Part shown: piece after piece, positions 47,202-49,166 of the stretch
Layout of the letters: each line of letters begins with the position of its first letter
Position numbering within the stretch: the first letter of the stretch is position 1
NCBI GenBank assembly: GCA_029261255.1
Contig: JAJDBQ010000007.1
Span: 1 to 49,166, forward strand
DNA from: Nitrospirales bacterium
GTDB taxonomy: Bacteria; Nitrospirota; Nitrospiria; Nitrospirales; UBA8639
DNA: 49,166 bases
Reading direction: 5' to 3'
Made by a program: the position numbers and the translations under genes
The notes under the pieces: generated by a model
What the model saw: only the letters and a program-made list of their open reading frames with translations
Databases searched by the model: none
What the model was told of the DNA's origin: nothing

Positions 47202-47849
47202 TTAGGATGGAGCAGATGTGGACACCGTGGCATCCACCTGACTGATGAGTTTGGACTTTGAAGCAATTTGGATTAATCCACCAGCATCATTTCCCTCGGT
47301 CGGACCCGCCCAACTCTGCAGCCCATCCTTAATGTGATACACATTGCCGAAATCATGCCGACTCAGAAAATCGCAGGCTAAACGACTACGGTCTCCACCC
47401 GCGCAATAGACCATGATGTGTTCAGCGGTCAGCGGAATTTCCGCCTGATAACGCGTCTCCAACTCTTCCACAGGAAGAAGTTGCGCTCCTGGAATATGCC
47501 GTTTAGAAAATTCTGCCGTGGTACGCACATCCAACCACAACATTCGATCATTTTTTGAAGCACCGACCAGAAACCCTTCAGCCTCTTTAGCAGAAATTTC
47601 GTGATAGAGCCGACCCGCTCGAATGAGGTGCGTCGAGGCTGGCTTGCCTTGAGCTAACAGCGCCGTCTGGATTCGCAAAGGCTCAACTGTTGTTTCAATG
47701 AGAGGAGAAAGAGCTTTGATTTTTTGATCCAAATAATACCGCTCCCGTTTGATGCTTGCGAGTTCCTCCCGCAAGCGCCACACCATCCACAGAGCGACCG
47801 TGGCGACAAGCAGGCTAAAGATGCTGACAGCGAGTCCGAATCCACTCAT
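47202..47849 (-). CDS. Membrane-anchored rhodanese-domain protein
   Basis: 215 residues. An N-terminal membrane helix (~5-24) and coiled coil (~25-60) precede a rhodanese domain (~80-190) with [19 protein letters not shown] and the active-site loop [12 protein letters not shown] (catalytic Cys, C-x-x-G-x-R pattern). Such domains carry sulphur or act as redox switches at the membrane. The domain is cytoplasmic or periplasmic depending on the orientation of the single helix, which is not settled by the sequence. Probably in an operon with the next gene. Confidence 0.88.
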   Translation of the reverse strand: MSGFGLAVSIFSLLVATVALWMVWRLREELASIKRERYYLDQKIKALSPLIETTVEPLRIQTALLAQGKPASTHLIRAGRLYHEISAKEAEGFLVGASKNDRMLWLDVRTTAEFSKRHIPGAQLLPVEELETRYQAEIPLTAEHIMVYCAGGDRSRLACDFLSRHDFGNVYHIKDGLQSWAGPTEGNDAGGLIQIASKSKLISQVDATVSTSAPS

Positions 47850-47915
47850 GTTGACTTATTCAATGAAAGAAATGAAAAACCCTGGAGAAGAGCAAGAATA
47901 CAGAGGGAGAGTGAA

Positions 47916-47993
<78 letters not shown>

Positions 47994-48012
47994 ATTATCA
48001 CTAACTCAATAT

Positions 48013-49119
48013 TTACAGGTCTAAGATCTTCACCGCCAACCCGTGAGCCTCACCGACTGCTTGGCAAATCAATTGGCCCTCATAAACACTCACGCCTCTG
48101 CGCAAACCCGGATTGACTAGAACGGCCTCTTGCAACCCATTTTCAACCAGCTGGACTATAAAAGGTAGCGTAGCGTTGGTCAAGGCATAGGTTGCGGTAC
48201 GAGGTACAATACCTGGGATATTCGACACCCCATAATGAAGTACTTTGTCAACGAGATAGACCGGATCAGTATGAGTCGTTTGGCGAGTGGTCTCCGCGCA
48301 CCCACCCTGATCAACCGAAACATCAATGATGACAGAACCCGGCTTCATATCAGACACCATCTCTCTGGTAATAATCCGAGGCGTCCGCGCGGCTGGAAGA
48401 TACACAGCTCCAATGACCAAATCTGCCTGTGTTAGATGTTCCTGAATCGTGGATTGGCTAGAAACCACAGTGGAAATACGGTTTTCATAGGAAACATCCA
48501 AGGACCTCAATTGACAGAGATCGAGGCTTAGCACCGTGACCTTTGCCCCCATACCAACGGCAATCTTCACGGCCTCAGTCCCAACGACTCCTGAACCCAG
48601 GACCACCACGTCCCCTGATGCCACACCTGGAACGCCTCCCAACAATGTTCCTGACCCACCTTGTAGTTTTTCTAAAAAATGCGCCCCAATCTGCACCGAC
48701 ATTCGACCCGCAATTTCACTCATGGGACGTAAGAGCGGAAATTGGCCTTGGCTATCTTCTGTCGTTTCATAGGCAATAGCGGTACAACCGCTCTTCAAAA
48801 GGTTTTCCGTCAAAGCCTTTGAGGCGGCTAAATGGAGATAGGCAAATAACACATGATCACTCCTCAATAACCCCCATTCTTCAGGCTGTGGTTCCTTCAC
48901 TTTCACGATCAACTGGGATTCGCCAAAAACCTGTTGGGCTGTGGGAAGAAGAACGGCGCCTGAATGACGATAGGCCTGATCCTCAAAGCCACTCCCCTCT
49001 CCGGCCCCTTCTTGAACCAGCACCCGATGACCGCGCCCACATAATTCCTTGGCGCCATGAGGCGTCAGCGCCACACGGAATTCATGATCTTTGATTTCCT
49101 TAGGAACCCCAATCATCAT
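48013..49119 (-). CDS. ald: Alanine dehydrogenase
   Basis: Interconverts L-alanine and pyruvate plus ammonia with NAD. 368 residues, family length. K75 ([10 protein letters not shown]) and H96 (AYLHLAAS) are the catalytic pair. The Rossmann loop [16 protein letters not shown] is intact, as are the NAD-binding DVSVDQGGC and [23 protein letters not shown] precedes the first ATG. Upstream (49120-49166) is only leader sequence to the window end. It adds a second ammonia-linked dehydrogenase to the GdhA at 29125. Confidence 0.97.
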   Translation of the reverse strand: MMIGVPKEIKDHEFRVALTPHGAKELCGRGHRVLVQEGAGEGSGFEDQAYRHSGAVLLPTAQQVFGESQLIVKVKEPQPEEWGLLRSDHVLFAYLHLAASKALTENLLKSGCTAIAYETTEDSQGQFPLLRPMSEIAGRMSVQIGAHFLEKLQGGSGTLLGGVPGVASGDVVVLGSGVVGTEAVKIAVGMGAKVTVLSLDLCQLRSLDVSYENRISTVVSSQSTIQEHLTQADLVIGAVYLPAARTPRIITREMVSDMKPGSVIIDVSVDQGGCAETTRQTTHTDPVYLVDKVLHYGVSNIPGIVPRTATYALTNATLPFIVQLVENGLQEAVLVNPGLRRGVSVYEGQLICQAVGEAHGLAVKILDL

Positions 49120-49166
49120 GGACAGACTCCTTTAGTGTTTTCTGAAAAAATCAACGAAAAATTCTC

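Overview
The window reads as a stretch of chromosome from a Gram-negative bacterium of intermediate GC. It has many lipoprotein signals, outer-membrane barrels, an NtrY/NtrX pair, DUF1844 and MazG. The gene mix and the long palindromic repeats fit Nitrospirota (for example a lower-GC Nitrospira), but this is inference and no marker gene proves it. There is no prophage, CRISPR array or rRNA operon. The genes are mostly housekeeping, with some accessory pieces.

Region 1 (1-11.9 kb) is dominated by ammonium assimilation. After the 5' part of clpB comes a glutamine synthetase adenylyltransferase (GlnE) divided into two divergent genes. The deadenylylase-like half is on the minus strand. The adenylylase-like half is on the plus strand and carries two N-terminal ACT domains of the GlnD type. 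A 69-bp gap between them appears to hold overlapping promoters. Facing them are glnA (adenylylation Tyr397 kept), amtB, the PII gene (Tyr51 kept), a second amtB and a porin. The ACT-GlnE fusion could sense glutamine directly and is the best candidate here for an undescribed regulatory arrangement.

Region 2 (12-16.8 kb) holds small membrane proteins (DUF423, DUF2061), an Rrf2 regulator with four cysteines, a 5'-nucleotidase-like phosphoesterase, pterin carbinolamine dehydratase and a PAP2 phosphatase. Region 3 (17-21.9 kb) is a three-gene envelope set: a lipidated Omp85-type barrel, a lipoprotein with protein-kinase-like catalytic motifs, and a third lipoprotein. Region 4 (22-28.4 kb) is a signalling set (cyclic-nucleotide-binding protein, PAS/GAF histidine kinase, receiver) convergent with an ATP/ADP-translocase-like transporter fused to HEAT repeats.

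Region 5 (28.4-36.5 kb) is the accessory-looking part: an acetolactate synthase 5' remnant fused to the gdhA leader, gdhA, an HxlR / pirin / isochorismatase / ABM-membrane protein module of visibly higher GC, an IS6-end-like palindrome, an alginate-export-type porin, a remnant of a REP-associated transposase and a lipoprotein. Region 6 (37-49 kb) is core: tRNA-Ala, purN-purM, rlmD, ntrX-ntrY, DUF1844, mazG, a rhodanese, tRNA-Pro and alanine dehydrogenase.

Nitrogen links the ends of the window (GlnE halves, GlnA, AmtB, PII, GdhA, NtrYX, Ald). Three long palindromic elements (about 120-143 bp) lie between genes, and one of them supplies the last codons and stop of rlmD.
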